From contig JARDYH010000004.1 of the NCBI GenBank assembly GCA_029215795.1, forward strand, positions 110,442,001 through 110,506,000: DNA of 64,000 nucleotides, read 5' to 3'. The position numbers were made by a program, and so were the translations under genes. The DNA comes from Anniella stebbinsi (taxonomy: Eukaryota > Chordata > Lepidosauria > Squamata > Anniellidae). Shown here in pieces: positions 34,163-46,425 of the stretch. The notes beneath the pieces are model-generated. The model made no database searches and was not told the origin of the DNA. It saw nothing but the letters and a program-made list of their open reading frames with translations. How positions within the stretch are numbered: position 1 is the stretch's first letter; each line of letters begins with the position of its first letter.

Positions 34163-34277
34163 GGGCACAATCCAGTACATGTTTAGACAGAAAAAAAAGT
34201 CCTATGACTTGGACTAGTTGGGATATGCTGGGATTTATGGGACTTTTTCCTGTCTAAACATGCATCAGATTGTGCCC
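34163..34277. mobile_element. Short foldback MITE with TAA duplication, copy 2
   Basis: GGGCACAATCCAGTACATG at the left and GCATCAGATTGTGCCC at the right, with inner arms GTTTAGACAGAAAAA and TTTTTCCTGTCTAAAC. Flanked on both sides by TAA (34160-34162 and 34278-34280), the duplication typical of PIF/Harbinger. Same family as 562-659. Confidence 0.8.
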
Positions 34278-34916
34278 TAAGTTAAGTGATGGTTTTGTAT
34301 TCTATTCTCCCATGACAATTGGTTTGTAGGTTTTAGTGTGAGGTCTACAGACTGGATCAATAAACTGAATGATTGAATTGACTTCTCTTAAAAAAGAATG
34401 AGTACATGGGCACACAGGTGCAAGAGTACAAATTTCCTTTAAGCATGTTGTAAAAGTGTTGAGTAATGCAGAAGGGGGGGCAGGACAGTGGCGAGGGAGA
34501 CACACAGGTTGGCACATCTCTTGAGAACAAAGAAATATTTGTAATTCTTCAATGGGGTATATAAGCTTTCCCATGACAGCAATGGAAGTATTGCTATAAT
34601 GTGAACTGTGGCTTTCCAGGATGCCTACTTAAGATCAAACGTATCATGACCTATACCCAGATTTCATGCTTCCTGTGCAGAAGTCCTTTCCATGTTGAAC
34701 ATGCTTAGCCTGCGAACTTGTCCTTAGAGCTATTTGTAAAAAATAGAGCAATTCTCCGATCATTAAAAGGACGGCTCGGACTGCTGCTACTTTTATACTT
34801 TTACGTTTCTATAGAAAGGAAATGAACTGCACAGTGCATTTTTGAGATTTTTAAAAAAAGTTAAGGGAACCTGCATGTGAATGTATTCCTCTTTGGTTTT
34901 TTGGGCAAACTGTTCC

Positions 34917-34945
34917 AGAGAGAGAGAGAGAAAGAGAGAGAGAGA
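34917..34945. repeat. (GA)n microsatellite
   Basis: Interrupted GA run. Flanks 34290-35400 contain nothing else I recognise. Confidence 0.9.
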
Positions 34946-35434
34946 CGTCCGAGTTTCAACGACTTTTCTGTACGTTCGAACTGAACCAGATGGCCACGTG
35001 CTCTTTTCTTATTTAGATGAGAGTTTTCCTTTCAATAACATCTTTCTTCCTGACCTGCTTAAAAATTCCAGCGAATGAAATCAGCACAGGATTTTCAATT
35101 CTAATTGACCATGTGCAGAGGAAAAGGCCAGTGGAGAAATCAGTAGAGCCATTGTGAGAAACACTACATCAATTTCGCCTTTGTCTTGTATCCTTGCTAG
35201 CCAGAGCTGAAATAATTAGGAATATTTCATTTATATGAGTTGGACAAGAATTGCTACGTTAACTGTTTTTAAAAGTGGGGAAGGGGAGTAATTGTATGGG
35301 ATCCTTTTTCTAGAATGAAGTGGTGTCCTTCTAGGGGGCCACCTAGGCATAGAAAAATCGCTGTGTTTCTAGTCCATGTCACTTCCACATGTGTTCCATT
35401 CCACCCTTTTCCTACACTAATCTATGAATTGTGT

Positions 35435-35770
35435 TGTTGTTTTTAGTCTGCATGAAAATTCACCTATAAATATCTAAATACACATTTTAAATGTATTTTC
35501 TCCCTTAATCTGCATATCAAAATGTATTTTCTTTCAAATTCTGCTTTTCCGAATGTATTTTCTCTCAAACTCTGCATTTCTATATGTATTTTGCTTGGGA
35601 AAAATACACAATTTTTAAAAAGCAACTTGACGTGGTGTTTTTTCCTGAGCTGAGATCTGTGTCAGAATTTTCAGGAAGTGTCAAGATAGGTGGTAACTAA
35701 AGTTCGAAATGGCACATTACTCTGGGGTGTGGATCAGGTCAGTTCATATCAGAATTCACAAAGATCAAAT
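35435..35770. mobile_element. Possible H-family hAT remnant
   Basis: Four near-repeats of AAT(G/A)TATTTTCTTTC(A/T)AATTCTGC between 35490 and 35600 match the quasi-tandem interiors of H elements. The termini are not clear. Confidence 0.35.
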
Positions 35771-36054
35771 TCCTCAAGCATGCCTAGTGCCATCCAAAAC
35801 TGAGGCAAACAGATTCTCTCATTGCTTATTCTAAGTCAATAGGAGCAAAACCACAGGCTTTAAGAAGAAGGGAGAGAGTAAATTATAGCATGCTTGATTC
35901 CTTGCCATTGTTAACTGAAGGGTAAGCGTGGATTGGGAGAAGTGGCTGAGATAGGTAATTTATAACTTTAAAAGAATGTATACAGTATTTTCATGCTGTG
36001 CTGGGTAATAACCTACAGGCAAGTTCTAGGTGTGACGAAGAGCTGAAAGATACA

Positions 36055-36302
36055 GAGATTCGCCAACTTAACAGTTTTTCAGAATTTAAGAAAGCTATAA
36101 AGACTGATCTCTTCCGGCAGGCCTACCCAGTCGAATTTTAAGAGTTGTATTGGTATTTTTACAATGCATTCATTTTTATATGTTTTAATCAGTTTTATGT
36201 ATTGTATATAATTTGTTTTTAATATTGTTCCCCGCCTTCACCCAGAGGGAGAGGCGGGTAATAAATAAATAAATAAATTATTATTATTATTATTATTATT
36301 AT
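36055..36302 (+). mobile_element. LINE 3' end with (AATA)n-(TTA)n tail
   Basis: On the plus strand, TTTAAGAAAGCTATAAAGAC followed by CTGATCTCTTCCGGCAGGCC encodes the end of a LINE ORF2 ('FKKAIKTDLFRQA'-like). A T-rich 3' UTR, CCCCGCCTTCACCCAGAGGG, AATAAATAAATAAAT and a (TTA)n run follow. Confidence 0.7.
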
Positions 36303-38039
36303 CTTTTAAAGTAGTTTTCAGTGCAGACTTTTCATCTAAAAATTGAGTAAATATTTATCATTATGAAAGTGCAGCATTGTTACTGATATTTAACAATAAC
36401 CATGTATTCAAACAATGGACACAATACAGTTAACATTAAGCCCCATCTATTTTGATGGGAGAGATTTGACTCTATTGAACTTTCCCATTGATATCAGTGC
36501 TATTTACATATTGCTTAAATTTTGCTGGATCATGTCCTACATTTTAACAGTTCTGTTTCCTTAATTTTCAAGCCAGTTATAAAGACAGGAGGAACTGAAC
36601 ATGTCAAGATGTAGGTGAAAGCACCGTACAGTGGTCATACAGTTCTAGCATACTTCAAGGAAGTTAAAATATTTGGTCCTACCCTGGTCACTGCTTACAA
36701 ATACCCTTCAGTTGTGCTATCTAAGAGGAGCATTCTTTGCATTAAAGAAACCCATAAAATGACTGAATTAAAAAATTGCTCTGATTCTCTGGTTATACAT
36801 TCATCAAAAGTAAATCAAAGCTTCACATACATACATTTTGTTACATATACAATTGGCTGTGGTTTCCCATCACTCGGAGATGTAGTAAGCCTGTTCAAGA
36901 TTCAGGGATCAGCAACATGATGCCCGCAAGCACCAATGAGCTCCTGGATAATTTTCTTTGCACCTATCCTTCCCCTTCCTTTTTTAAAAATTAACACATG
37001 TTCTTTATAATCAGCTGGGATTCCTGTGAAATAGGTTTCTGTTGGTGCTGAAAACTGGGTTTCTAAGGATTTTTTTTTAGTGTGTTGGGGCTCAGACCCC
37101 TCCTCTGCCTGGTCCTCAGTCCTTTGGGTGGATTATTTGTCCTTTGCTACACCTCTCATGGCAGCCATTTTGTGATGGTGCCCAAGGCAGTGTCTCAAAT
37201 TACCAAATGTGCTTATAGCCCAAAAAGCTTGCTTAACCCTGATCTAGAGCAAGGGTTTTCAACACATGTTCTGAGAGTCCTTGGAAGGTTATCGGGCATT
37301 CCTCAATTAGAAGATTAGTAGTGGTGTATCCTGCAAAGACAGCTGACCACAATTCCCAAGCTCTCCACTATATATAGGAGCTATGGGCCTGTTTCAGGTT
37401 GTGCCTTTATTTCATGTTAGCAACTGTGAGGCTCAGTAAACTTGGCCAGGGCCCCATATGAACTGAGTCTGCATGCTAAAACATGATCCAAAATCTTCAG
37501 GAATGCAGTGATGTTCTATGGCAGATATGAAAGCCTTGTGTGATGAGAGATGAGTCAATATAGAAAGATTGAAAACCTAATCTAACACAATGTCTCCTGT
37601 AAAGTCCCAGCCCAAAGGCTTCCAAAATTTAAATCTGTAATAAAATAGTCCCAGCGTTCAGCAGGTGGTGATATTAGATATGACCCATAACGCCTAGACT
37701 TTCCCTTAATCTTTCTCTTTGTCCCTTCTGAAAAGTGGAATTCACCCTTGAAAAATGGAGTTCTGTTCATGGTTCAGTGCCACATCTGGTGGCAAGGAGT
37801 ACCATAGGCTGACTGTGCACTCCTATTTATATATTTATTTTAAAAATGCATTGTTCATTCTCAAGCTTGTGGCATGAATGTCATTATTTGCCTTACTTCA
37901 ACCAATAAGAGTTTGGTTTACTTTGCCAACCAGCTCATGAGTGTAACTGGGCTTGGTCGATACATTTCAGGTGGTCATGGATTATTTAGCCCACAATGAG
38001 CCATTGTGCCCATGAGTACCAGGTTGCATATCCAACCCC
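36303..38039. other. Unique sequence with possible old hAT scraps
   Basis: No gene recognised. CAAGGGTTTTCAACACATGT (37250) resembles the end of an ancient hAT element but lacks a partner. Frames 36615-36920 and 37082-37318 have no domain. Confidence 0.45.
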
Positions 38040-39545
38040 TGCTTTGGGGTTGTCATTTCATGCATGGGCAAGGTATTGGAACACGTGGTGGCCTGACAAC
38101 TCCAGCGACTCCTGAATGAGATGGATTATCTAGATCCATTTCATTCTGACTTCAGACCTGGTTATGGGACGGAAACAGCTTTGGTTGCCTTGGTGGATGA
38201 CCTATGCTGGGAACTGGACAGGGGAGTGTGTCCCTGTTGGTTCTGCTGGACCTCTTAGCAGCATTTGATACCATCAACCATGGTATCCTCCTGGGCCACC
38301 TCGCTGGGATGGGACTTGGACGCACTGTTTTACAGTGGCTCCATTCCTTCCTGGAGCGGCAGACCCAGAAGGTGGTGCAGGGGGACTTCGGTTCGGCTCC
38401 TTGGCCATTGACCTGTGGAGTCCCTCAGGGTTCTGTTTTGTCCCCCATGCTATTTAACATATACATGAAACCGTTGGGAGAGGTTGTCCAGAGTTTTGGG
38501 GTGCGGTGCCACCAGTACGCTGATGACACCCAACACTACTTCTCCTTTCCACCTGATTCCAAGGAAGCTGTTTTGGTCCTAAACCGGTGTCTGTTGACAG
38601 CAGTGGACTGGATGAGGGCAAACAAATTGAAACGTAATCCAGACAAGACAGAGGTGCTCCTGGTCAGTCGAAAGGCAGATCAGGGAATAGGGATTCAGCT
38701 TGTGTTGGATGGGGTTATATCCCTCTGAAGACACAGGTTCGCAGCTTTGGTGTACTCCTGGATTCAGCCCTGAGCCTGGATACCCAGGTCTCAGCAGTGG
38801 CCAGGAGTGCATTTGCACAGTTAAAGTTTGTATGCCAGCTGCACCCATTCCTTGAGATGTCGGATCTGGCCACAGTGACACATGCCTTAGCGACATCTTA
38901 TTTGGATTACTGTAATGCACTCTGTGTGGAGCTGCCTTTGAAGAGTGTTCAGAAACTTCAGCTGGTTTAAAGATCTGCGGCTAGATTGTTGACCATGGCA
39001 GGCTACAGGGAGCATACAACTCCCCTGTTAAAACAGCTCCACTGGCTTCCAGTCTGTTTCCGGGCACAATTCAAAGTGCTGGTTATGACCTACAAAGCCC
39101 TATACGGCTTGGGTCCAGGTTATCTGAAAGACCATATTCTCCCTTATGAGTCTGCCCGTCCCCACCACCATCACAGGCACGTCTGGTGGGAACGAGGGAG
39201 AGGGCCTTCTCGGTGGCTGCCCCGGGGCTCTGGAACTCCCTTCCCAGGGAAGCTAGACTGGCTCCCTCCTTGGTGTGCTTCCAGAGGCAGGCTAAAACTT
39301 TTCTGTTTCAGCAGGCCTTTGGGGAGTAGTTCAGACCTTTGTGGATGTACTACTTATAGTTTGGATTTTTTTAATTATGTGTATTTAAAATGTTTTAAAT
39401 ATTTTAAAATTGTACTATGTTTAATTATATTTTTAATTTTTGTATATTGGTATTTGTTTTAACTGTACATGTTTTCATTTGTAAGCCACCTTGGGTCCCA
39501 TTATTGGGGAAAAGGCAGAATAATAATAATAATAATAATAATATG
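38040..39545 (+). pseudogene. L2-type LINE ORF2: reverse transcriptase and C-terminus, broken
   Basis: A 5'-truncated LINE. The open stretch 38204-38728 (174 codons) holds the reverse-transcriptase core. In order: an 'AAFDTINHG' block at about residue 14-22 (catalytic Asp), 'CGVPQGSVLSPMLFNIYM' at about 70-87, and 'YADD' at about 104-107, the catalytic box. A frameshift near 38204 separates it from the upstream 'FRPGYGTETAL' block. A stop at 38726, a frame change and further stops (about 38968) interrupt the connection to the C-terminal part at 38986-39462. That part carries the 'PLLKQLHWLPV' and 'TYKALYGLGPGYL' motifs typical of L2-type proteins. It ends with GTAAGCCACCTTGGG and an (ATA)n tail at 39522-39543. 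The whole element is inactive. Its role when intact was target-primed reverse transcription of its own RNA. Confidence 0.88.
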
Positions 39546-39756
39546 TTTAACCTTCACATGACTCACACTGGCTGGGTTTGCACAACACAGTAACCCCCAA
39601 CTGCATATTCAAAATGGCGACCTCACATGCCTCATACATGCTGCAGCCTCACCATGGGTGGATTGTCGAGTCGTGTGAAAAGCCCCACTGTGTTCTTCAA
39701 TAATATCTTCTTTTATGTAAGCCTTTACATAAAATAAACAAGTTGGTACATTTATA

Positions 39757-39832
39757 ATGCAATCCTAACCCCACTTGCTTAGGAAGAAGCCATACTTGAA
39801 CTCAGCAAGAGTACTTCTAAGTAGATAGGTGG
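39757..39832. mobile_element. W-type short MITE, copy 3
   Basis: ATGCAATCCTAACCCCACTT at the left and AAGAGTACTTCTAAGTAGAT at the right; diverged from 28188-28272. Confidence 0.45.
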
Positions 39833-40315
39833 GGTCCACAGTATTTTGCTATACCATGAAATCTGAAGAATTTTCCTGGGACCCTGAAAGTCACGTCTGT
39901 AGATTGGTAGTGCACCTCTTGGTTTTTGCACTGCTTCTATTTGCATGCTTAAAAAAAACATTGCTTCTGTATTTTGCTCGTCTTTATGCATTTTTACTCT
40001 TTTCCTTGTCCTTGGAAACTTATTTTTCTTTCACAACTGGAAGAGACAAGCATTGCCTACTTGCATATTTATGGTTTGATAGTGACATGTGAGTAGAACC
40101 AGGAGAATGATAGCCTTTCTTTTTATTCTCTGTTTATATATGCAGTTAGGAGAGAATCTGTAGAAACAGAGAAAATGCTGAGATCCTAAGGTGAGCGCTA
40201 TAATCAGCCTGCCAATGTCGGAGAGCCACAGAAACCGTAACTATCAGGTTACAAATTCCTCCATTCAATCTCAGATGAGAGTTCTCCATGAATCCGAATT
40301 CTTGTTGTGTTTATA

Positions 40316-40635
40316 TAGGCTGACCATATGAAAAGGAGGACAGGGCTCATGTAACTTTAACAGTTGTATAGAAAAGGGAATTTTAGCCAGTGTCATTTGT
40401 ATGCAGTTAGTTCCTGGTGAAATTCCCTCTTCATCACAACAGTTAAAGTTGCAGGCACTATACTAGAGTGACCAGATACAAAAGAAGGCAGGGCCTCTGC
40501 AACTTTAACTGTTGTGATGAAGAAGGAATTTCACTAGGAACTAATTGCATACAAATGACACCGGCTGAAATTCCCTTTTCTCTACAACTGTTAAAGTTAC
40601 ATGAGCCCTGTCCTCCTTTTCATATGGTCAGCTTA
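40316..40635. mobile_element. FB-hAT foldback element, copy 6
   Basis: A 320-bp palindromic element, TAGGCTGACCATATGAAAAG to CTTTTCATATGGTCAGCTTA, flanked by GTTTATA (40309-40315 and 40636-40642; seven of eight bases). The central spacer (CACTATACTAGAGTGACCAG) is in the opposite orientation to copies 1-3, 7 and 8. Confidence 0.92.
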
Positions 40636-40642
40636 GTTTATA

Positions 40643-41024
40643 CAATTTGTTGTGCAGGCACTGCCACAAACTGCTTCTTGGCAACTGTAGTATGGCATCA
40701 TGCCTTTTGTCATGACTTCATGCATCATTGCATTATGTTCTCCCCTCTGTTTGGCTGTTTCCATGTGCCACACTGTTTACTGCACAGTCAGTATCTGCAA
40801 TCTGAATAGGGAGCTGTGGCAGAGAGACTTCCATTTGCCAAGTCCCAGATCTCTTCCTCACCTGCCAGCCGCCCCAGGCTGCACCGCTCCCCTCCCAACC
40901 TCCTCCTGCTTGGATTCCCCTCACCAACACTAAATCGAAAGTGAACTTCTACTTACCAGACAACAAGAACATATATGCCCAATATTAGAGAGAACTGGCC
41001 TCGGTTCGTTAGCTGGGTATAGGA
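40643..41024. other. Unique sequence
   Basis: Nothing recognised; a C-rich stretch at 40840-40925 gives overlapping open frames on both strands. Confidence 0.5.
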
Positions 41025-41328
41025 AGGAAATGAAGCCATGAGTGAAAACCCCCTGCGGCTGACCCTTTGCATGTACTGCAGAAAAATGCACACAAAATCA
41101 TATGTAGTACACAGAAGTGTGCATAAGCGTGTTTTATCTTAGGGGAAATCATTTAATTTTTAAAAAATTCACAGAGATATTTACAGAACGTGTACATCTT
41201 GAGAAATGTGCCCATACGTTATCATGTTGACTTGCATTTTTCCCCCCACCCACTGATGTGGAATGAAATTAACTTTGGAAAAATAAGAAAATGAGTGAAA
41301 TCAAACTTGACAGACTCGTCCATCCCTA
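41025..41328. mobile_element. Probable H-family hAT element
   Basis: The right end is ...GACTCGTCCATCCCTA and the interior has CAGAAAAATGCACACAAAATC and GTACACAGAAGTGTGCATAA repeats. The left end is not clear. Confidence 0.45.
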
Positions 41329-41574
41329 GCGGCAAGAGCTGTGCTTGTTAGCCACTTAGAGCAGCTTTTACCTTTAAAGATTATTTTTAAAAAAGAGAGA
41401 GAGAGAGAGAAAGAAAGAGGAAAATGGATTAAAGGCTCTCAAACTGCCTCATGTTGCTAAGTACCCCCCTGAAAGTTAAATGACTTTCTCCTGTCCCCAT
41501 AGATATTACTGAATTTCACTTTCATTGGAAAAGTCCAATGAAGGTGTAGGGGTCCTTTGTCCAGCTCTAGTTGG

Positions 41575-42545
41575 CATGCCAGCTAAAGCCTCTCCTAAAC
41601 AAAGATAGCCTGGCCACAGGAACTCCTGTTCTGGTGATGTCCTGTTTAGACTACTGTAATGCAATTTATGTGGGAATGCCCTTGAAGACGCTTCCTAATG
41701 TGCCATTAGTATAGAATATGGCAGTTATTTTGCTAACTGGGACCGGGCATATGGAACGGTTCTTGCCATTCTCAAAATGGCTTCACTGGCTCCCAATCTG
41801 CTCCTGGGCTCGAACTTGGTTCAGGTTTCAAAATCCTATACACTTAGGCCCAGGATATCATGGACCATCTCATTCCACACAAACCTGCCTTGATATTAAG
41901 ATCCTCATCAGTGACTTTCCTGTAGGTAAGGCTGACCAGATAAAATCCAGGTCAGGGCTCATGTAACTTTAACAGTTGTAGAGAAAAGGGAATTTCAGCC
42001 AGTGTTATTTGTATGCAATTAGTTCCTGATGATATTCCCTCTTCATCACAACAGTTAAAGTTGCAGGGGCCCTGCCTTCTTTTGTATCTGGTCACTCTAG
42101 TATAGTGCCTGCAACTTTAACTGTTGTGATGAAGAGGGAATATCACCAGGAATTAATTGCATACAAATTACACTGGCTGAAATTCCCTTTTCTCTACAAC
42201 TGTTAAAGTTACATGAGCCCTGACCTGGATTTTATCTGGTCACCCTAGGTCCCTGTGCCATGTGAGGGGAGGTGTGGGGGGTGACCTTTTCTGTTGTGGT
42301 GCAGCATTGTTGGAACTCATTCCTTAGCAATACTTGCCTGGTGCCGTCTCTGTTATCTTTTTGGTGCCAGGGGAAGACACTTTTATTTGCCCAAGTTTTT
42401 GGCAATGTCTTGTCTGGTGGTGACATTTATCTGGCTTTTAAATGCACTTCTGTTGTAATGTTTATTGAGATGGAATTGTTTCAATTTTATACAAACTGCT
42501 GGGAAGATTGTATACCTCAGAAGCAGTATATAAATGCTTAAGATA
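41575..42545 (+). pseudogene. L2-type LINE 3' part, split by FB-hAT copy 7
   Basis: The 5' piece (41575-41926) encodes the ORF2 C-terminal region ('SCLDYCNAI', then 'LLTGTGHMERFLPFSKWLHW' in the frame from 41718). The 3' piece (42248-42545) continues with the end of the ORF and 3' UTR. A 321-bp hAT element sits between them. Stops and frame changes are present. The copy has no (AATA)n tail and ends near AGTATATAAATGCTTAAG. Confidence 0.75.
41927..42247. mobile_element. FB-hAT foldback element, copy 7
   Basis: TAAGGCTGACCAGATAAAAT at the left (one inserted A), ATTTTATCTGGTCACCCTA at the right; AGATAAAATCC subfamily. It lies in an L2 fragment. A clean 8-bp duplication is not readable (only TAGGT/TAGGT overlap), perhaps because of later change. 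Confidence 0.9.
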
Positions 42546-44616
42546 AACAAAAAGTGCTGTTGAGTACATGATCAAGCCTCAAGCTAGCAGCACATGTCAA
42601 CCGATATGTAAAATGTCACATATGACTCGAGTAGAATGGCATCCTGTGGATCTGCGTATGTGATGAATTGTTCAACAATTGTATGGAAAGACCCAACAAA
42701 TCAAACAGGTGTTGGTTCTCTCATTTTTCATTCCAGGCCTTGAGCCTTTGGGGCTCAGTTATTTCCTCTGTAAAGTGAGGGTAAGAAATATGTCTCATTA
42801 TTTTAGAAGCACAAAATTGAGACCGCAGTAAAGGGCCAAAAATGTGATGCTATTAAGCAGGGCAGAATTTATCATCAACACACACATTCCACACTCCGCA
42901 CAGACTTCAGATTCAATTAGTATTTATAACCATTGCAGAATTAACCCTTGTAAACAAAGGTATAAACAGATCTTGAAAATGCTTAGGGATAATGTGGCAT
43001 TGATTTGTAATAGTAAAGTGATGCAGCATATGCCTCTTCCTAAGAGTTTTGTTGCTCTCAGGTTGGTCCCAAAGGTTAGAAAATTTAAATTAGAATGGGT
43101 TGGAGTAAGATCTTTTTCAGAGTTCTTTATTAGACAGAATGGAAAGTTTTCTGTTCTGCCTAATGAATAGCTCTGTGAAACTCTAAAGTTTCTATTTTTA
43201 CCCCCAAAAAACCCACCCCATCCTAAGTTAGTTCAATAAAAGATAACATTTTAGCTGTTTTGTAGCTTATCTGTAACTGGTTATTTTCTCCCTCCTCCAT
43301 TTGATTATTAAAAATAAGGGATATTGGTTTGAATATGAAGATGAGGGAGTTAATGTAAACTGAGGAGGCATTAGGAAAAAAATAGCAATCGGCTGCTGCT
43401 GCTGGGCCACTATCAATATAAAATGTCATCTTGTTCCTTTAAAGCACTTATTGATTCCCAACGTGCCTTGTGCTATTTGGGGGCTTATTGGCAAAGAAGG
43501 ATAATATGTCATCTGATTTGGGGGGGGGGAATAGCTCTCTAGGTTTTTGCGCATTGTAGTCTCTATGTAAGACCTGCATCAACAAGGTACTCTGTTGTAA
43601 ATCTTACTGTATTGTTTAAAGTACCATGTGAGAAAGCCCATTGGCTTCAGTGACATTTGTCTCCATTTAGAAGTAAGGCACGCTCACCTAACTGGATGTC
43701 GAGTCTCTATGTTTTCCAAAGCTCCCCAGACACACTCAGTGGCATATATTTGTCTGTTGAAATGATATCACTGTAAAAATTGTGCATTGCCTAGTATGGA
43801 AGCAAAAGCTGCCCACCGCCTAATAACATTATGAAGGAAGTATATGCAATAAAGCTGCAGCCAATCTCTCCTACCTGGTATAGATGTAAGAAATATGCAG
43901 AAGGAAATACGCATTTACAATATAATTCAGTTTTATGGGCACCCATAGCATTTTGCATGTACTTGTAGAAGAATGTGAAGAGTATTCAGCAGGCAAAGAA
44001 AAAGGTCAGGCAAGCTTAAATTGGCCAAATAGAGATGTGTAAAGGAAATGGGATAGTTCTCAAAATGTCATCATAGGGCAAGTAGCAGCACCTTGACCTG
44101 AGTGGCCCAAACTTGAGTGGCTCAGGACCTACAGTCCATTGGCTAGGGATGGGGGTCCCCCCACGTGCCTGCACCTCCAGGCCCATTTTGAATATAGTGA
44201 TTGGGCAGTAGAAAGCCACTCACCATTTTAAATTTCCCCCATGGCAGAGCATTGTAGGAGAGTTAAAATGGCAGGTGGCCGCTGCTGCCACTATTGCTCA
44301 TGACCACTGTTGCATACTACTAGAGCCCTTTTTTTGGGTGCTGATGTTTGGAGGGGACCACTACTAAGTATATCAAGGAGCCCTTTGCCAGGATGGTCCT
44401 CAAACCGGGTGCCGAGCCTGATCGTCATTTAGGGCTGAAGAGAGCTTGTCAGTCTTGTCCCTTTCTGTTTTCCTGTTCACCCTCCACTGCCTCAGCCACT
44501 ACTTTTCCATCTGTGAAAAGCTAACAAAGCATCCCACCAACAGGTGCCCGAGACAGGAGCCGGCTGTATGTTTGCTGATTCCATTGCAGGCACCCAACTT
44601 CAATACATTTAGGCTA
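42546..44616. other. Unique sequence, no gene recognised
   Basis: About 2 kb. The 108-codon frame at 42844-43170 looks protein-like in composition but has no recognisable domain, promoter or splice context. A G-run lies at 43520-43528. At 44030, TAGAGATGTGTAAAGG may be the end of a diverged H element. Confidence 0.45.
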
Positions 44617-45139
44617 GGGTCCTTTCCACACTGGGGACTTTCCCCAGGACCGCCCCTGGGTGCTCCCTGTGCATCCAAATGATGCACAAGGACTCCCAGG
44701 GGCAGGGGGGGATGGGTTTTCCCAGGGATAAAGAAACCCTGGGAAAACCCGATTCCTCCAGCAGTCCTGGGGCTGTCCCGAGACCGCAGGACATGTGGGC
44801 TCCCGTCCTGCCTGGTGCCCTCTTACTTGCAAGTAAGTGTGGCACCAGAAATGGGCACGGAGCCGCCCCGTGCTGCTCCGTGCCCATCAGGGGATGGGTG
44901 GCAGCAATTTCGCCACCCCTGGGATGGCAGGGAGGGGATTTGGGTTTGGTGTTTTTTTTTTTACTTACACTCCCTGTTCCGTGTTATTATTTTTTTTAAA
45001 AAAAATGGTGGGCGCGATGTCCCTGTTTCCTTCCGGGATGTCACACTTCCTGTTTGCACTGACAGCAACAATCCCGAAAGCTGGCAAGTCCAGGATCGTC
45101 CCCCCTCCCTCCCTCCACACCTGGAGGTGTAAAAAGGCC
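44617..45139. mobile_element. X-family Harbinger-like element, copy X3
   Basis: GGGTCCTTTCCACACTGGGG at the left, CCTCCACACCTGGAGGTGTA then AAAAAGGCC at the right. It contains CTTACTTGCAAGTAAG (44823-44838), AAATGATGCACAAGG and a poly-T / AAAAAAAATGGTGGGCGCG hinge at 44950-45016. Open frames on both strands are chance frames in GC-rich sequence. Confidence 0.78.
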
Positions 45140-45288
45140 TCATATCTACATTACAGCTTTATAGCAGTACGGAAGTACGCTAATAACTTTTGGGGCACGA
45201 TCCACATTCCATATACTGCTTTCATAGTGTAACATCCTGCTTTTTATTTCACGTTCGTAATGATTTGACACAAGGTGTAGATCTGGCC
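45136..45288. mobile_element. Y-family short MITE, copy Y3, abutting X3
   Basis: It starts with GGCCTCATATCTACATTACA, whose GGCC is also the last four bases of X3, and ends CACAAGGTGTAGATCTGGCC. About 150 bp, matching 8748-8899. Confidence 0.75.
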
Positions 45289-46340
45289 TTAGCTAACTTT
45301 CCCCCAGCCTGTGTTATTGCAGAACATAGTGGAACTTACTTCTGAGTAAACATGGATAGGATCTACTCCCAGTTGTCTGGCATGGGGGCAGTGAGGGGAC
45401 TGGTTGCACAGTTGTAGCTGGAAGCATAATGTGGCCTCCTTTCAATTGATCATTGATCAGGTCCTGATAAACAAAAGCGTCAAGATTCACAACAGACATT
45501 TAGTGGCTGAGCAGAGTCTGAAGTCTTAACGTTTTGTGTCAGCCTGCCATTTCGTGGCAACAGAAAATTGCTTTCTGACTCACAGACGTGGGACTAGAAT
45601 GGAAAAAAAAACTCAAACCAAATATTTTAGCAATGCTTTACTGTCTTTTTGTACTTCTGTGCAAACACGATGGTGCCCTGCATAAGACAAGAAAAGTCTC
45701 CTCCTGTCCATTGAGCGGCTTGAGTTCGCCACTATTTGTGCATTTTGCAGGGTTTTTTTCTTGGCTTCCAGGTTCTATAAAAATTCATTGAGAAAGTGAA
45801 ACAGGAGCCCTTTGCCTAGTTGTCCCTTTCCCTTTTGCATTCTAGTATGGGTGAGGCAGGAAAAGAGGCAGCCGTTTTGATGAGCTATGTTGAAAGTCAG
45901 ATGCAAGCAATGCACAAGAAAAAAGAAGGACAGGGATGTCCTTTGCTTACAAGGTAAGCATTGATGGGACTTACTTTGCCCTTTAATTTTAATGACAAGG
46001 CATTAGACTGTATTAGCATTTGAACCAGTCCCGTGAGATATGGGTAATTGGATTGCATAAAATGACATTAAAATCTGTTTGGTCCCATTAAGTCAGCTGG
46101 GCAGTAGCTTGAGCACAATCTCACAACATGGCCCAAGCCACGCTGATGGTACTGAAACTGTACCATTATCGGCAGTGTCGAGGGATGGGAAACCTCCCCA
46201 TACGCTTATGAAGTTCCATCAACCTTAGCCAGCACAGAGAAGTTCTGTACAGGTATGAGGCTCGCTGATTGCAGCTATGGAGTCCAGTCCTGAAATTGTA
46301 CAGTGAAATCAGAGTTGTATTTAATAGTTGCTCCTGTAAA
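45289..46340. other. Unique sequence with a W-type MITE scrap
   Basis: GTGGAACTTACTTCTGAGTA AACATGGATAGGAT at 45330-45361 is W-type. Nothing else recognised. Confidence 0.45.
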
Positions 46341-46344
46341 GCGA

Positions 46345-46425
46345 ATATTTATTTATACATTTATTTCTCTCAAATTTCAATTCAGGAGGATCCCCACGGT
46401 GGCTTACATAAAATAACACAATGCA
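46345..46425 (-). mobile_element. LINE tail scrap (minus)
   Basis: ATTTATTTATACATTTATTT then GGATCCCCACGGTGGCTTAC is the complement of a LINE 3' tail. Confidence 0.5.

Noticed and set aside
38204..39462. Reverse transcriptase considered as a retrovirus or retron
   Set aside because: Motif style, C-terminal 'HWLPV' region and microsatellite-like 3' tail are those of an L2-type LINE. No LTR, protease, integrase or envelope is nearby.
42844..43170. 108-codon frame with protein-like composition
   Set aside because: No recognisable domain, splice sites or flanking gene structure; this length is expected by chance in 64 kb.
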